A stretch of DNA of 15,940 bases from T3Sed10-213 sp012519365 (GTDB lineage Bacteria; Planctomycetota; Phycisphaerae; Sedimentisphaerales; Anaerohalosphaeraceae): assembly GCA_033809355.1 (NCBI GenBank), contig JAPXLV010000062.1, forward strand, positions 1 through 15,940, given 5' to 3'. The notes under the pieces were generated by a model. That model had not been told where the DNA came from, made no database searches, and worked only from the letters and a program-made list of their open reading frames with translations. Position 1 is the first letter of the stretch; each line of letters opens with the position of its first letter. A program made the position numbers and the translations under genes. Below, piece by piece: positions 1 through 7,364 of the stretch.

Positions 1-2
1 AA

Positions 3-98
3 AAGGTGTATGTGTGTGAATATTATCAGGAACGTAATGAGGCTTCTTATGCCAGCCGAAAGAAAATGGCAAAGGCCAAAAATATCGAATTCTTATAG
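3..98 (+). CDS. Possible C-terminal fragment of a gene cut by the left edge
   Basis: An open frame enters from the left edge and stops with TAG at 96-98, giving 31 residues. The translation begins KVYVCEYYQERNEASYAS and ends KNIEFL. It is rich in charged and aromatic residues and looks more protein-like than the other two forward frames, one of which stops almost at once. It sits 60 bases before the next gene on the same strand. I do not recognise the family from so short a piece. It could also be chance open sequence. Confidence 0.4.
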   Translation, partial: KVYVCEYYQERNEASYASRKKMAKAKNIEFL

Positions 99-146
99 CG
101 CTGTCATATTAGAATATAGCGATTGAGATTTTCCCCCGACATCTAC

Positions 147-153
147 AAGGAGG
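147..153 (+). promoter_or_regulatory. Strong Shine-Dalgarno that fixes the start of the propeller gene
   Basis: AAGGAGG lies five bases before the ATG at 159. It favours this ATG over the in-frame TTG at 123, which lies upstream of the site. The ATG also puts a clean signal peptide at the N-terminus. Confidence 0.8.
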
Positions 154-158
154 TCACA

Positions 159-1553
159 ATGAAACAAGCAACTGTGTGTGGCATAGCAATGCTGTTTGCG
201 ATGGGCGGCCATGTTTGGGCTGCCGTTCAGGTGTTTGAAATTACCGCCGATGGGGTTAAATGTCAGTTTCCAGACGTCAGCGGGCGGTGGGTCGTCTGGC
301 AAGACGAACGCAACGGCTCTTATACTCCGGATATTTATGGCTATGATTTGCAGACCGGTCAGGAGTTTGCAGTTTGCACGGCCCCCGGCGAACAGCGGCG
401 CCCTGCCGTCAGCGGCGATTTGATTGTCTGGCAGGACAAACGCAGCGGCAAGTTTGAGATTTACGGCTATGACTTAGCCGCCGACGATCTGAACACGAGG
501 GAATTTGTGATCTGTCCTGCCGAATACAGTCAGGAATTCCCGGCCGTGTCCGGGCGACGGGTCGTCTGGGGCACTCGCCGAGAAAGTACCAAATTGGATT
601 TGTACGGCGCGGACTTGCAGCAGGGACTCGTGTTTGAAATTGCTTCCCATCCGACGGCGTCGCTGATGCAGCCGGACATCGACGGCGATTGGGTGGTTTG
701 GTACGACAATCGCTCGGGCATTGACCAGGTGTACGGATGCAGACTGGAGTTTCCGATTCCCGAGGGCGGGTTTGAAGTTATTTGCCTCTGTCCGTCCCCA
801 TATGCCCAGATGTTTCCGGCGATCAGCGGCGATACGGTGGTTTGGCATCAGAAAAACGACCTGGGGGGAACTGATATTGTCGGCTGTCATCTCCAGACAG
901 GGCAAAGTTTTACGGTTTTTGAGGGCGGCAAGGCATCCAATCCGGCGATCAGTGATACCCTTGTGGTGTGGCAAGATAATCGTAACGACATTATTAAATC
1001 GGATATATTTGGTTGTGATTTGGCCGGAGGCGGCGTGTTTGAAATCAGTGCCACGGTTGCCCAGCAAAGGTGGCCCGCTGTCAGCGGACGGCAAGTTGTC
1101 TGGGAACAAGACGGCCAGATATGGGGTGCGCAAGTGCTTGAACCAACAATACTTACGATACTATCTCCCGAGGCCGGGCAAATGGTTTTGGCCGGCTCTG
1201 TTCACCCCATTCGCTGGCAGACCGAAGGCCCGGCCCTGGAGCAGGTCAAGCTCGAGTTCTCACCGGACGATGGGGCCAATTGGCACGTGATCGAGCCGAA
1301 TGTGCCGGATACCGGGGCGTATTTGTGGCAGATACCGGAGGTGGATTCGTCGGTTTGCCGGGTGCGGGTCAGCGATGTGGAGCCGAGCGGGGCGGGTGGC
1401 ACGTCTGGGATGTTTGTGATTTTTGCGTGTGATCCGGCGTTGACGGCGGACGTAAACGGCGATTGCAGGGTTGATATCGCGGATTTTGCAGTGTTTGCGG
1501 AGCAATGGATGCAGTGCGGCAATCGGTATAATCCGGACTGGTGCCGGCAGTAA
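159..1553 (+). CDS. Secreted TolB-like beta-propeller protein with Ig-like domain and dockerin-like C-terminus
   Basis: Predicted 464 residues. Residues 1-22 form a signal peptide (MKQATVCGIAMLFAMGG, then an AA cleavage region). Residues 37-325 carry seven spaced copies of a motif close to PAVSG-x-x-VVW-x-D-x-R, six of them followed by (D/E/Q)-(I/L/V)-(Y/F/V)-G-x-x-L. This is the pattern of a seven-bladed TolB/YncE-like propeller. Residues 330-422 resemble a small Ig-like beta domain of the Kre9/KNH type (IRW, LEFSPDDGANW, then Y-LWQIP). Residues 427-453 form one dockerin-like calcium loop (DVNGDCRVDIADF) followed by a helix. In cellulosomal bacteria dockerins bind cohesins; in planctomycetes single tails of this kind are common on secreted proteins and their partners are mostly unknown. 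The job is probably extracellular binding or display (inference). No catalytic residues are recognisable. It lies apart from the polysaccharide operon. Confidence 0.85.
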   Translation: MKQATVCGIAMLFAMGGHVWAAVQVFEITADGVKCQFPDVSGRWVVWQDERNGSYTPDIYGYDLQTGQEFAVCTAPGEQRRPAVSGDLIVWQDKRSGKFEIYGYDLAADDLNTREFVICPAEYSQEFPAVSGRRVVWGTRRESTKLDLYGADLQQGLVFEIASHPTASLMQPDIDGDWVVWYDNRSGIDQVYGCRLEFPIPEGGFEVICLCPSPYAQMFPAISGDTVVWHQKNDLGGTDIVGCHLQTGQSFTVFEGGKASNPAISDTLVVWQDNRNDIIKSDIFGCDLAGGGVFEISATVAQQRWPAVSGRQVVWEQDGQIWGAQVLEPTILTILSPEAGQMVLAGSVHPIRWQTEGPALEQVKLEFSPDDGANWHVIEPNVPDTGAYLWQIPEVDSSVCRVRVSDVEPSGAGGTSGMFVIFACDPALTADVNGDCRVDIADFAVFAEQWMQCGNRYNPDWCRQ

Positions 1554-1581
1554 CGGCGGCATAGACGGGGAGCGTATTGAA

Positions 1582-1611
1582 TTGACGTAAACAGCAGCCT
1601 TTTTCCAAAAT
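1582..1611 (+). promoter_or_regulatory. Weak candidate promoter for the DUF6807 gene
   Basis: TTGACG (1582-1587) is a five-of-six match to the -35 consensus. CAAAAT (1606-1611) matches the -10 at four of six positions, with an 18-base spacer. It lies between the stop at 1553 and the start at 1679. The poor -10 makes this tentative. Confidence 0.3.
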
Positions 1612-1678
1612 GAACCTATTGGGTGCTATTTCAGTAAAAATTAGTGAGTTTCCGCGTAACGGTTCTGTAAGGACCAAA

Positions 1679-2659
1679 ATGATTTATCTCGTGCTGGGCA
1701 TGGTGTTCCCTGCGATGGGGGTATGGATTGTATTTTCGACCCAAACGACCTCGTTGAGCGAACAGGCCGTGATTGAACAGTTTGAACGCATTGCTGCGGC
1801 CGAGAATGTGCCGCCGGCGGAGGTTTGTTTTGCGCTCAAAGAAGACCCCAATAAAGTCGTCATCCTGCTGGACGGTCAGCCTGTGGCGGCTTATTGCTAT
1901 GCCCCGGAACAGGCCAAACCGTATATTGCGCCGCTGTGTTTGCCGTCGGGGCGGGCATTGACGCGGCCTGTTGACGGGTCGGCGTCGGTCGATCATCCGC
2001 ATCACCAGGGGTTGTTTTTGGCCTACGGCGATGTGAACGGGGTGGATTTTTGGGGTAATCAGGGGACGTTGCCGCAGATTCGCCACGTTGGTTTTGTTGA
2101 TCGGGGCGTTGATGATGCGGGGCGAACGGTAACGCTGGAGGTGGTGTTGCATTGGGTGGATCGACAGGGTGCGACGCTACTGGAAGAACGACGAAAAATG
2201 CGTTTTTTTGGGGTTCAGGACGGGTTTTGCATCGATTTTGAGAGTCGGCTGGAGGCGGTCGAGGCGGTGCGATTCGGCGATACCAAAGAGGGGATGTTTG
2301 CGTTGCGGCTGGCCGATGATTTGCGGGAAAAAGGCGGCAGGGGACGGTTTTACAGTGCCTCCGGAAAGCGCGGCGCGGCGGCGGTGTGGGGGACGCAGGA
2401 TTCGTGGGTGTGTCTGGCGGCGGGCGAAGGCGAAGGGGCGGTTCTGGTGGGTATAAAGCCGCTGGGCAACAGCCTGGGCCGGCCGTTTTTTTGGCATGTG
2501 CGTGATTATGGGCTGTTTTCCGCGAATCCGCTGGGGTGGGCGGCGTTCGGGGCAGATCGAGACGATCCAGACGGGTTTGGTCGTGATATTTGGTTACCTG
2601 TCGGAAATGCGCTGAAAATGGGGTTTCGTGTGGTGATTTTAGAATTGAAAAATTGCTGA
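1679..2659 (+). CDS. DUF6807 (PmoA-like) family protein with N-terminal membrane anchor or signal
   Basis: Predicted 326 residues. I chose the ATG at 1679 because TAAGGA lies about five bases before it and it opens directly on a hydrophobic segment (residues 1-20, MIYLVLGMVFPAMGVWIVFS). The in-frame ATG at 1610 would add 23 unremarkable residues. The hallmark is at residues 104-126: DHPHHQGLFLAYGDVNGVDFW, with H106, H108 and H109. This is the signature of DUF6807 proteins, often auto-named 'methane oxygenase PmoA'. They are unrelated to particulate methane monooxygenase, and planctomycetes often carry many copies. The fold is expected to be a beta-sandwich. The biochemical role is not established; a link to carbohydrate metabolism is an inference from genomic context. 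The N-terminus suggests export or anchoring. No repeat or promoter ties it firmly to the glycan operon downstream. Confidence 0.8.
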   Translation: MIYLVLGMVFPAMGVWIVFSTQTTSLSEQAVIEQFERIAAAENVPPAEVCFALKEDPNKVVILLDGQPVAAYCYAPEQAKPYIAPLCLPSGRALTRPVDGSASVDHPHHQGLFLAYGDVNGVDFWGNQGTLPQIRHVGFVDRGVDDAGRTVTLEVVLHWVDRQGATLLEERRKMRFFGVQDGFCIDFESRLEAVEAVRFGDTKEGMFALRLADDLREKGGRGRFYSASGKRGAAAVWGTQDSWVCLAAGEGEGAVLVGIKPLGNSLGRPFFWHVRDYGLFSANPLGWAAFGADRDDPDGFGRDIWLPVGNALKMGFRVVILELKNC

Positions 2660-2663
2660 AATT

Positions 2664-2690
2664 TTGTCAAAACGCGGCAAAAAATATAAT
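2664..2690 (+). promoter_or_regulatory. Candidate sigma70-type promoter for the polysaccharide operon
   Basis: TTGTCA (2664-2669, five of six) and a perfect TATAAT (2685-2690) are separated by 15 bases, slightly short of the usual 16-18; TTTGTC one base upstream gives 16. The site lies in an AT-rich gap in otherwise GC-rich coding sequence. It would leave a leader of roughly 58 bases before the ATG at 2755. It is the best-formed promoter I see upstream of the gene run 2755-11514. Confidence 0.5.
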
Positions 2691-2754
2691 ATTTTGTATG
2701 TTTTAGAGGTGGGGTTGATGGTATAAACGGTCTGGATATGTGGAGACAGTGGAA

Positions 2755-4608
2755 ATGACACGATACCAGATATTGCATGTCACGGTTATCTGTTTTATAG
2801 TTGTATTTGTCGGCGGCGTGGTGATGATGGCCGGGTGGTCGGAGGTTCCGGAGCGGGCCGAGGCGGCCGAGTCTCAGCCGGCCGCGGCCAGTCCGGCAAA
2901 GGCTGTGCCGCAGGGCAAGCCGGCCACGATTGCGCTGGAGTCGGGGGAGGGTTCGGCGGTGTTTGGCGGGGGGAGGAGTTATCAGTGGGATGAGATTCTG
3001 GATAAGATTGTCCTGATGGAGGCGACGGCCGAGCGGCCGAGGGCGGTGGCGAACCTCAGTCCGATTGCGGCGTCGGCGTCGGGGGGGATGCCGTCGGGCG
3101 GTGAGGTGAAGCTGGCTATGCCGGCGGCCTCGGCGGTCTCGGCTGCTTCGTCGGCCTCGGAGGGTGGGTCCTCATCGCCGGCTCCCAGCGGGGCCGCAGC
3201 GCCAGGGGGCCCAGCGGGCGGCGGTACTGGTTCCGAAGAGAATTCGTCCGGAGATGATAATGCGACGCCGGACGACGCGGCGGTGAAGGGGTCGTCTTCA
3301 ACTACAACGTCGGGTAGTCCGAGTGATTTTGAGTCTGGCAATGGAGTCATTAAGTCTGTCTATACAAATGGCGGGGATTTTGGGGTCGAGACGACTGGTT
3401 CGCGTTTCGAATATAGTCCCGGCAAGCTGGAGATTTACCGGGGGCTAAACTTTTTTGAAAAGGCTCTTTTGGGAACGATCCGGTTTCAAAATACTCTGTC
3501 TTTTAGTAAAGATTATGAAAGTTCTGCGCTGGTGGTGTTTCGGTCTGGTCAGACAACAATTAAAATTGCTGGCGATTCAACGCTGACACTTCAAGCGGAT
3601 CCGAGTCAGGTCTATACTTTGAACACGGCTTTTGACGTGTACAAGAGTGCCCTTCAGGATAATATGGTGTTGCTGGCGGGGATAAAAGGACGGATTTTGC
3701 TGAAATCGCCTTCCTTAGGCAAGAAGCCGGAGGTTTCCCGTCCACGTTCATTGGGTTTAGAACTGAAGGGGTCGGCGCAAATTCAGCCGCTTGACCCGCC
3801 GATGGTTTTGTGGGTACATAACATCTATACAGATTCGCTGGATGCCCTGGAGACGGCGCTCTCGTCGGGTCTGGTGACGCATGTGATTATGAAGCGGCTT
3901 CATCGTTATGACTGTGTGTTATATCAGTATGCCAAGGCCGAGCCAATGGTTCCACGCGTTATAGAGATTTGCCATCAGCGCAACATCCCTGTTGTGTTGG
4001 CACGAAACCTGTGGTCTTCGTGGCGTCTTCGTGATGTTCGCGAAAATACTTTATATCAGGCGGATTATTATATTCAGGAAATCAAACAATTACGGCAAGA
4101 GGCCGACGAATTGGGGGTGCATTTTGTCGCCTTGGATACGGAGCCTTATGGCGATTCGCCGCTAAAGAATGTTATCAAAGAGCGTCGTTATTCTGTGCGT
4201 GATCTGAATCTTCTGGACACCGCCATCCAAAAGGTGATCACAAGGTGCGGCAAGATCGATTTTGTATTTCCGGCCGGGAGCAACCTGGTGGATCATCCTT
4301 ATAATATTATGGCCAAGATGGGGCGCTATCGCATCTGCGAGCATACGTATTATGACGATATGACCATTCATCGCAATGTCAAGTACCCTTATGAAATTGT
4401 GGGCGTCTTTATCGACACCCTTAAAACAAATACAATCCATTCCCATTTGCCGCTGTTTCTTGTTGATGAGATTTTTGACCGGGCCGAGATCTGGGTGGAC
4501 ACTGACGGGGTATTTTTGTGGAAAGAAAGCCGCGACCGAGAGGATCATGCGTTTCAGTTAGGGCGACACCTTCAACAGTGGGGGCAACTTCATAAGTTTG
4601 CGAATTAA
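2755..4608 (+). CDS. Membrane-anchored protein with low-complexity linker, beta-rich domain and putative TIM-barrel (glycosidase-like) domain
   Basis: Predicted 617 residues, family not recognised. I chose the ATG at 2755, eight bases after GGAGA, over an in-frame GTG at 2740. Residues 6-26 are a single membrane segment. Residues 27-195 are a long linker rich in Ala, Ser, Gly and Pro, of cell-surface spacer type. Residues 196-320 alternate hydrophobic and polar residues and are probably all beta. Residues 347-610 alternate strands and helices like a TIM barrel: VLWVHNI (351-357), THVIMKRL (375-382), PVVLARNLW (412-420), HFVALDTEPYG (456-466), DFVFPAGS (502-509), EIVGVFIDTL (547-556), LFLVDEIF (567-574), GVFLWKES (585-592). 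D461/E463 and D571/E572 sit at strand ends where glycoside hydrolases place catalytic acids. As first gene of a Wzx/Wzy-type operon it may act on the exported polymer (inference). It could instead be a non-catalytic structural protein. Confidence 0.7.
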   Translation: MTRYQILHVTVICFIVVFVGGVVMMAGWSEVPERAEAAESQPAAASPAKAVPQGKPATIALESGEGSAVFGGGRSYQWDEILDKIVLMEATAERPRAVANLSPIAASASGGMPSGGEVKLAMPAASAVSAASSASEGGSSSPAPSGAAAPGGPAGGGTGSEENSSGDDNATPDDAAVKGSSSTTTSGSPSDFESGNGVIKSVYTNGGDFGVETTGSRFEYSPGKLEIYRGLNFFEKALLGTIRFQNTLSFSKDYESSALVVFRSGQTTIKIAGDSTLTLQADPSQVYTLNTAFDVYKSALQDNMVLLAGIKGRILLKSPSLGKKPEVSRPRSLGLELKGSAQIQPLDPPMVLWVHNIYTDSLDALETALSSGLVTHVIMKRLHRYDCVLYQYAKAEPMVPRVIEICHQRNIPVVLARNLWSSWRLRDVRENTLYQADYYIQEIKQLRQEADELGVHFVALDTEPYGDSPLKNVIKERRYSVRDLNLLDTAIQKVITRCGKIDFVFPAGSNLVDHPYNIMAKMGRYRICEHTYYDDMTIHRNVKYPYEIVGVFIDTLKTNTIHSHLPLFLVDEIFDRAEIWVDTDGVFLWKESRDREDHAFQLGRHLQQWGQLHKFAN

Positions 4609-4683
4609 AGATGCCGCAGGCCTATTGGGCCGATTTTGATCGGACATCAGGAGAACGGATTTTACAAGAGAAGAGACGGGATT

Positions 4684-6054
4684 ATGACAGTATTGATGTT
4701 GTTTGCATTCGTTGCCTTTTTGGTGATTATATTCGTCAAGCCGAAATGGGGATCCTTTTTAATCTGGCCGATTTTGTTTTGTTACCCTCACGGCTGGTGG
4801 GCGAGCCATGGTTTTTTGCCGCTGGGGGCGGGTGCAGATGATGTGTTTTTTGTTTTTCTATTCCTGGTGGTGCTGGTTCGTCGAAATCTGATGGAAGGGG
4901 TGCCTTTTCGCTTTGGTTATGCCTTTTGGACCATCACAAGTTTCGTGTTGATTGCATTGGTGGCGACCTATTTCGGGTCCCGAGAGGCGGCAGCATTCGA
5001 GCGGATCTTGTATCTTCGCGATATGCTTAAACTGGTGGGGTATTGGTGTTTGTTTTATGCGGTTATTCATTGCATTGATGATGAGTATGACCTGCGAAGG
5101 CAGTTGTTTATGTTTTCCGGGGCCGCTGTGGCGGGTGCGCTTTTGGTGATTGCGCATTATTATATGCCCTATCGTTTAGACGTTTTTTTGGCGCCGGTTA
5201 CCATTGAAAAAGGTCAGGCGGATATCGGTGCTCGCGCGAGCGGGGCGTTTATGAATCCCAATGCCGCAGCCGGAACGCTGGCCTGTGCGGTGGTGCTGAT
5301 TATAGTCTCGATGAAACTGAGCCGTTATTCATTTACCAAAGTGGTCTCGTATGGGGCTATTTTTGTTGTTCTGGCGGCCATTTTGATGACCCGCAGCCGT
5401 TCGGGATTTGTGGCATTGGGGACGGTGCTGCTTCTGATGGCGTTGATGAGCCGCTACAGAAAGATCGGCTGGTCACTGATTATTACCTGTGCAGTAGTGG
5501 GGTTTTTCTTTGTGGGGGCGAGGGAACTGCTTCGGGAACGTTTGGGACAAATTTACGACCCGACTGTTAGGGCCTGGTCACAGAACGTAGAGGGCCGGCT
5601 TGAGACGTGGAAGAGTTATTTTGAAACGGCCAGCGCCAAAGATTATATGGTGGGGCAAGGGTACCGTGCGGGGATTGTTAAAAACGGAATGGAAAGCCAC
5701 AATGCATACGTGTCGATGATTACCGTCTATGGCGTGGCGGGGTTGGTGTGGGGTATTTTGGCCTTTATTTTGTTTATTCGAAAATATTATATTTTGAGGG
5801 ACTATCCCGATTCCACACTTTCTATGATGGCATCGGGGTGTTTGTGGGCGTTGATGATCTGGGGACTTTATGCAATGACATCGGATGCGCTAAGCTCCTA
5901 TTATCCGCGTTACCTGCTGTTTTTTACGGTGGTGCTGCTGGATCGGGCTTATAGCGCGGCCCGACAAAAAGCCGCGGCGTATTACGTCGGGGGATTAAGG
6001 GACGAATCTCATTATAACACAGGATGGACGGCAGGGGATGTCGTTTCTGCGTAA
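4684..6054 (+). CDS. O-antigen polymerase/ligase family protein (Wzy/WaaL-like, Wzy_C)
   Basis: Predicted 456 residues. It is a polytopic membrane protein with many hydrophobic segments from residue 2 to about 418. It carries the usual family marks: RASGAFMNPNAAAGTLA (184-200), TRSRSG (236-241), a large periplasmic loop with WSQNVEGRLETW (298-309) and GMESHNAYV (335-343), the conserved HN of Wzy_C proteins. Members join lipid-linked oligosaccharides, either polymerising repeat units (Wzy) or ligating glycan to an acceptor (WaaL). Sequence alone does not separate these, but the flippase next door favours polymerase. The ATG at 4684 was chosen because it opens directly on a membrane helix, with a purine-rich stretch just upstream; an in-frame TTG at 4636 would add 16 polar residues. 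It follows the anchored protein by 75 bases and overlaps the flippase by 17. Confidence 0.88.
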   Translation: MTVLMLFAFVAFLVIIFVKPKWGSFLIWPILFCYPHGWWASHGFLPLGAGADDVFFVFLFLVVLVRRNLMEGVPFRFGYAFWTITSFVLIALVATYFGSREAAAFERILYLRDMLKLVGYWCLFYAVIHCIDDEYDLRRQLFMFSGAAVAGALLVIAHYYMPYRLDVFLAPVTIEKGQADIGARASGAFMNPNAAAGTLACAVVLIIVSMKLSRYSFTKVVSYGAIFVVLAAILMTRSRSGFVALGTVLLLMALMSRYRKIGWSLIITCAVVGFFFVGARELLRERLGQIYDPTVRAWSQNVEGRLETWKSYFETASAKDYMVGQGYRAGIVKNGMESHNAYVSMITVYGVAGLVWGILAFILFIRKYYILRDYPDSTLSMMASGCLWALMIWGLYAMTSDALSSYYPRYLLFFTVVLLDRAYSAARQKAAAYYVGGLRDESHYNTGWTAGDVVSA

Positions 6055-7363
6055 GTCGCTGGTGGTGAACGGTTCGGCGTTTGTCGGGCTGTTATTCGGT
6101 ATTTTGCAGACGGTCATCGTGACTCGGGTCCTTGGGCCTGAGGGGGTGGGTCGGTATAGTCTTGTATTGGCGGCGTTGATGCTGACGACCCAGTTTTTTT
6201 CATTCGGGCTTCCGCTGTCGTATCTGTACTACAGTCAGCATGACCGGGCCAATCAGCGAAAATACCTGATGAATACGCTTTGGCTGGTTCTTTTTTCGGG
6301 CCTGCTGGGCGGATGTGTGCTGTCGTCTATCATTTATTCCCGCGCTGGTTATTTCGGAACGTTTCCGTTTTGGATTTATGTTCTGATTGTCTTCTACCTT
6401 CCCGTTTCGATTGAGAGTATGGTCGGACGGAACGCCCTGATGGTGGATTTGGAGGCGCGCCGTCTTGGGATAATGAGTCTGGCGACGTCTATCGGGCAGG
6501 TGCTGTTTGTGCTGCTGTTTTATGCGTTCGGCCTGCTCACGGTCAATCAGGCGATACTGAGTTTTTGTTTGATGGCGGTGATTCGACTTGCGCTGGGGGG
6601 GGTCTGGATGCGGCGGAAGGTGGATTTTAATATTGTTCCAGACCGGAAGACGGCCAAAGAACTGCTGCTGATGGGGATTCGGCAGAGCTGGGCGGATCTG
6701 GCGGTGCTTCTTAACGGGCAAATCAGTCTGCTGGTGATTCGTTATGTGCTGGATGACTTTGAGCAGGTGGGGTATTTCAGCCGGGGTCAGCGGATAGCCC
6801 TGCTGGTGATTACCCTGGGGCAGGCGGTGCTGCCGATGCTGTTTAGCCGGTGGGCGGCGATCGAGTCGGACAAACTGGCCGCCCATGTCCAGCGGGTGCT
6901 GCGGTTTTGTTTTGCCCTGGTGGTGTGTCTGGCGGCGGGGCTGCTGATTTTTGGCAAGTGGATATTGGTGATTTTGTACGGGCGTGAGTTTTTGCCGGCT
7001 CTAAAGCCGATGCTGATTTTGATGCCGGGGACGGGGCTGTATCTGATCAGTCGGGCGCTGACTCAGCTGCTGGGCAGCCGGGGCAGGCCGGAGATTTCGG
7101 CGGGGCTGCTGCTGGTCAGTTCGGGCCTGACGGCGGGGTTGTCGCTGGTGCTGACGCCGAGGTGGTCAATCGCCGGGGCGGCCATCGCGGAGTTGACGGG
7201 AAATGTGGTTCTTTTGGTGATGCTTCTGGTAACAGTCCGGCGGCTGTTTGGCGTGCGCATAGGAAAGAGCTTGCTTATGACCCGCGAAGATATACGGATA
7301 CTTTTGCGACAACTGCTTTTAAGGTCTGACGCTGCAACTGTTTGTCCCACAGAAAGAGGTTGA
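6038..7363 (+). CDS. Lipid-linked oligosaccharide flippase (Wzx/MurJ-like, MOP superfamily)
   Basis: Predicted 441 residues, the usual length for polysaccharide-biosynthesis flippases, with about a dozen hydrophobic segments across its length. The N-terminal signature VTRVLGPEGVGRYSLV (residues 28-43) is the family's typical first-loop motif. It would move undecaprenyl-diphosphate-linked oligosaccharide from the inner to the outer leaflet. Its start lies inside the end of the Wzy-like gene (17-base overlap), and the next gene begins one base after its stop, so the three are probably translated together. The last roughly 30 residues are polar and include several arginines, consistent with a cytoplasmic tail. 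I see no truncation. I give no gene symbol because wzx names are locus-specific. Confidence 0.88.
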   Translation: MSFLRKSLVVNGSAFVGLLFGILQTVIVTRVLGPEGVGRYSLVLAALMLTTQFFSFGLPLSYLYYSQHDRANQRKYLMNTLWLVLFSGLLGGCVLSSIIYSRAGYFGTFPFWIYVLIVFYLPVSIESMVGRNALMVDLEARRLGIMSLATSIGQVLFVLLFYAFGLLTVNQAILSFCLMAVIRLALGGVWMRRKVDFNIVPDRKTAKELLLMGIRQSWADLAVLLNGQISLLVIRYVLDDFEQVGYFSRGQRIALLVITLGQAVLPMLFSRWAAIESDKLAAHVQRVLRFCFALVVCLAAGLLIFGKWILVILYGREFLPALKPMLILMPGTGLYLISRALTQLLGSRGRPEISAGLLLVSSGLTAGLSLVLTPRWSIAGAAIAELTGNVVLLVMLLVTVRRLFGVRIGKSLLMTREDIRILLRQLLLRSDAATVCPTERG

Positions 7364-7364
7364 T

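Noticed and set aside
1427..1553. Cellulosome dockerin
   Set aside because: Only one calcium-loop segment is present and no cohesin or cellulase is nearby. I describe it as dockerin-like only.
4611..4841. 76-codon + strand frame before and inside the Wzy-like gene
   Set aside because: It overlaps the start of the polytopic membrane protein in another frame and has no ribosome site or recognisable content.
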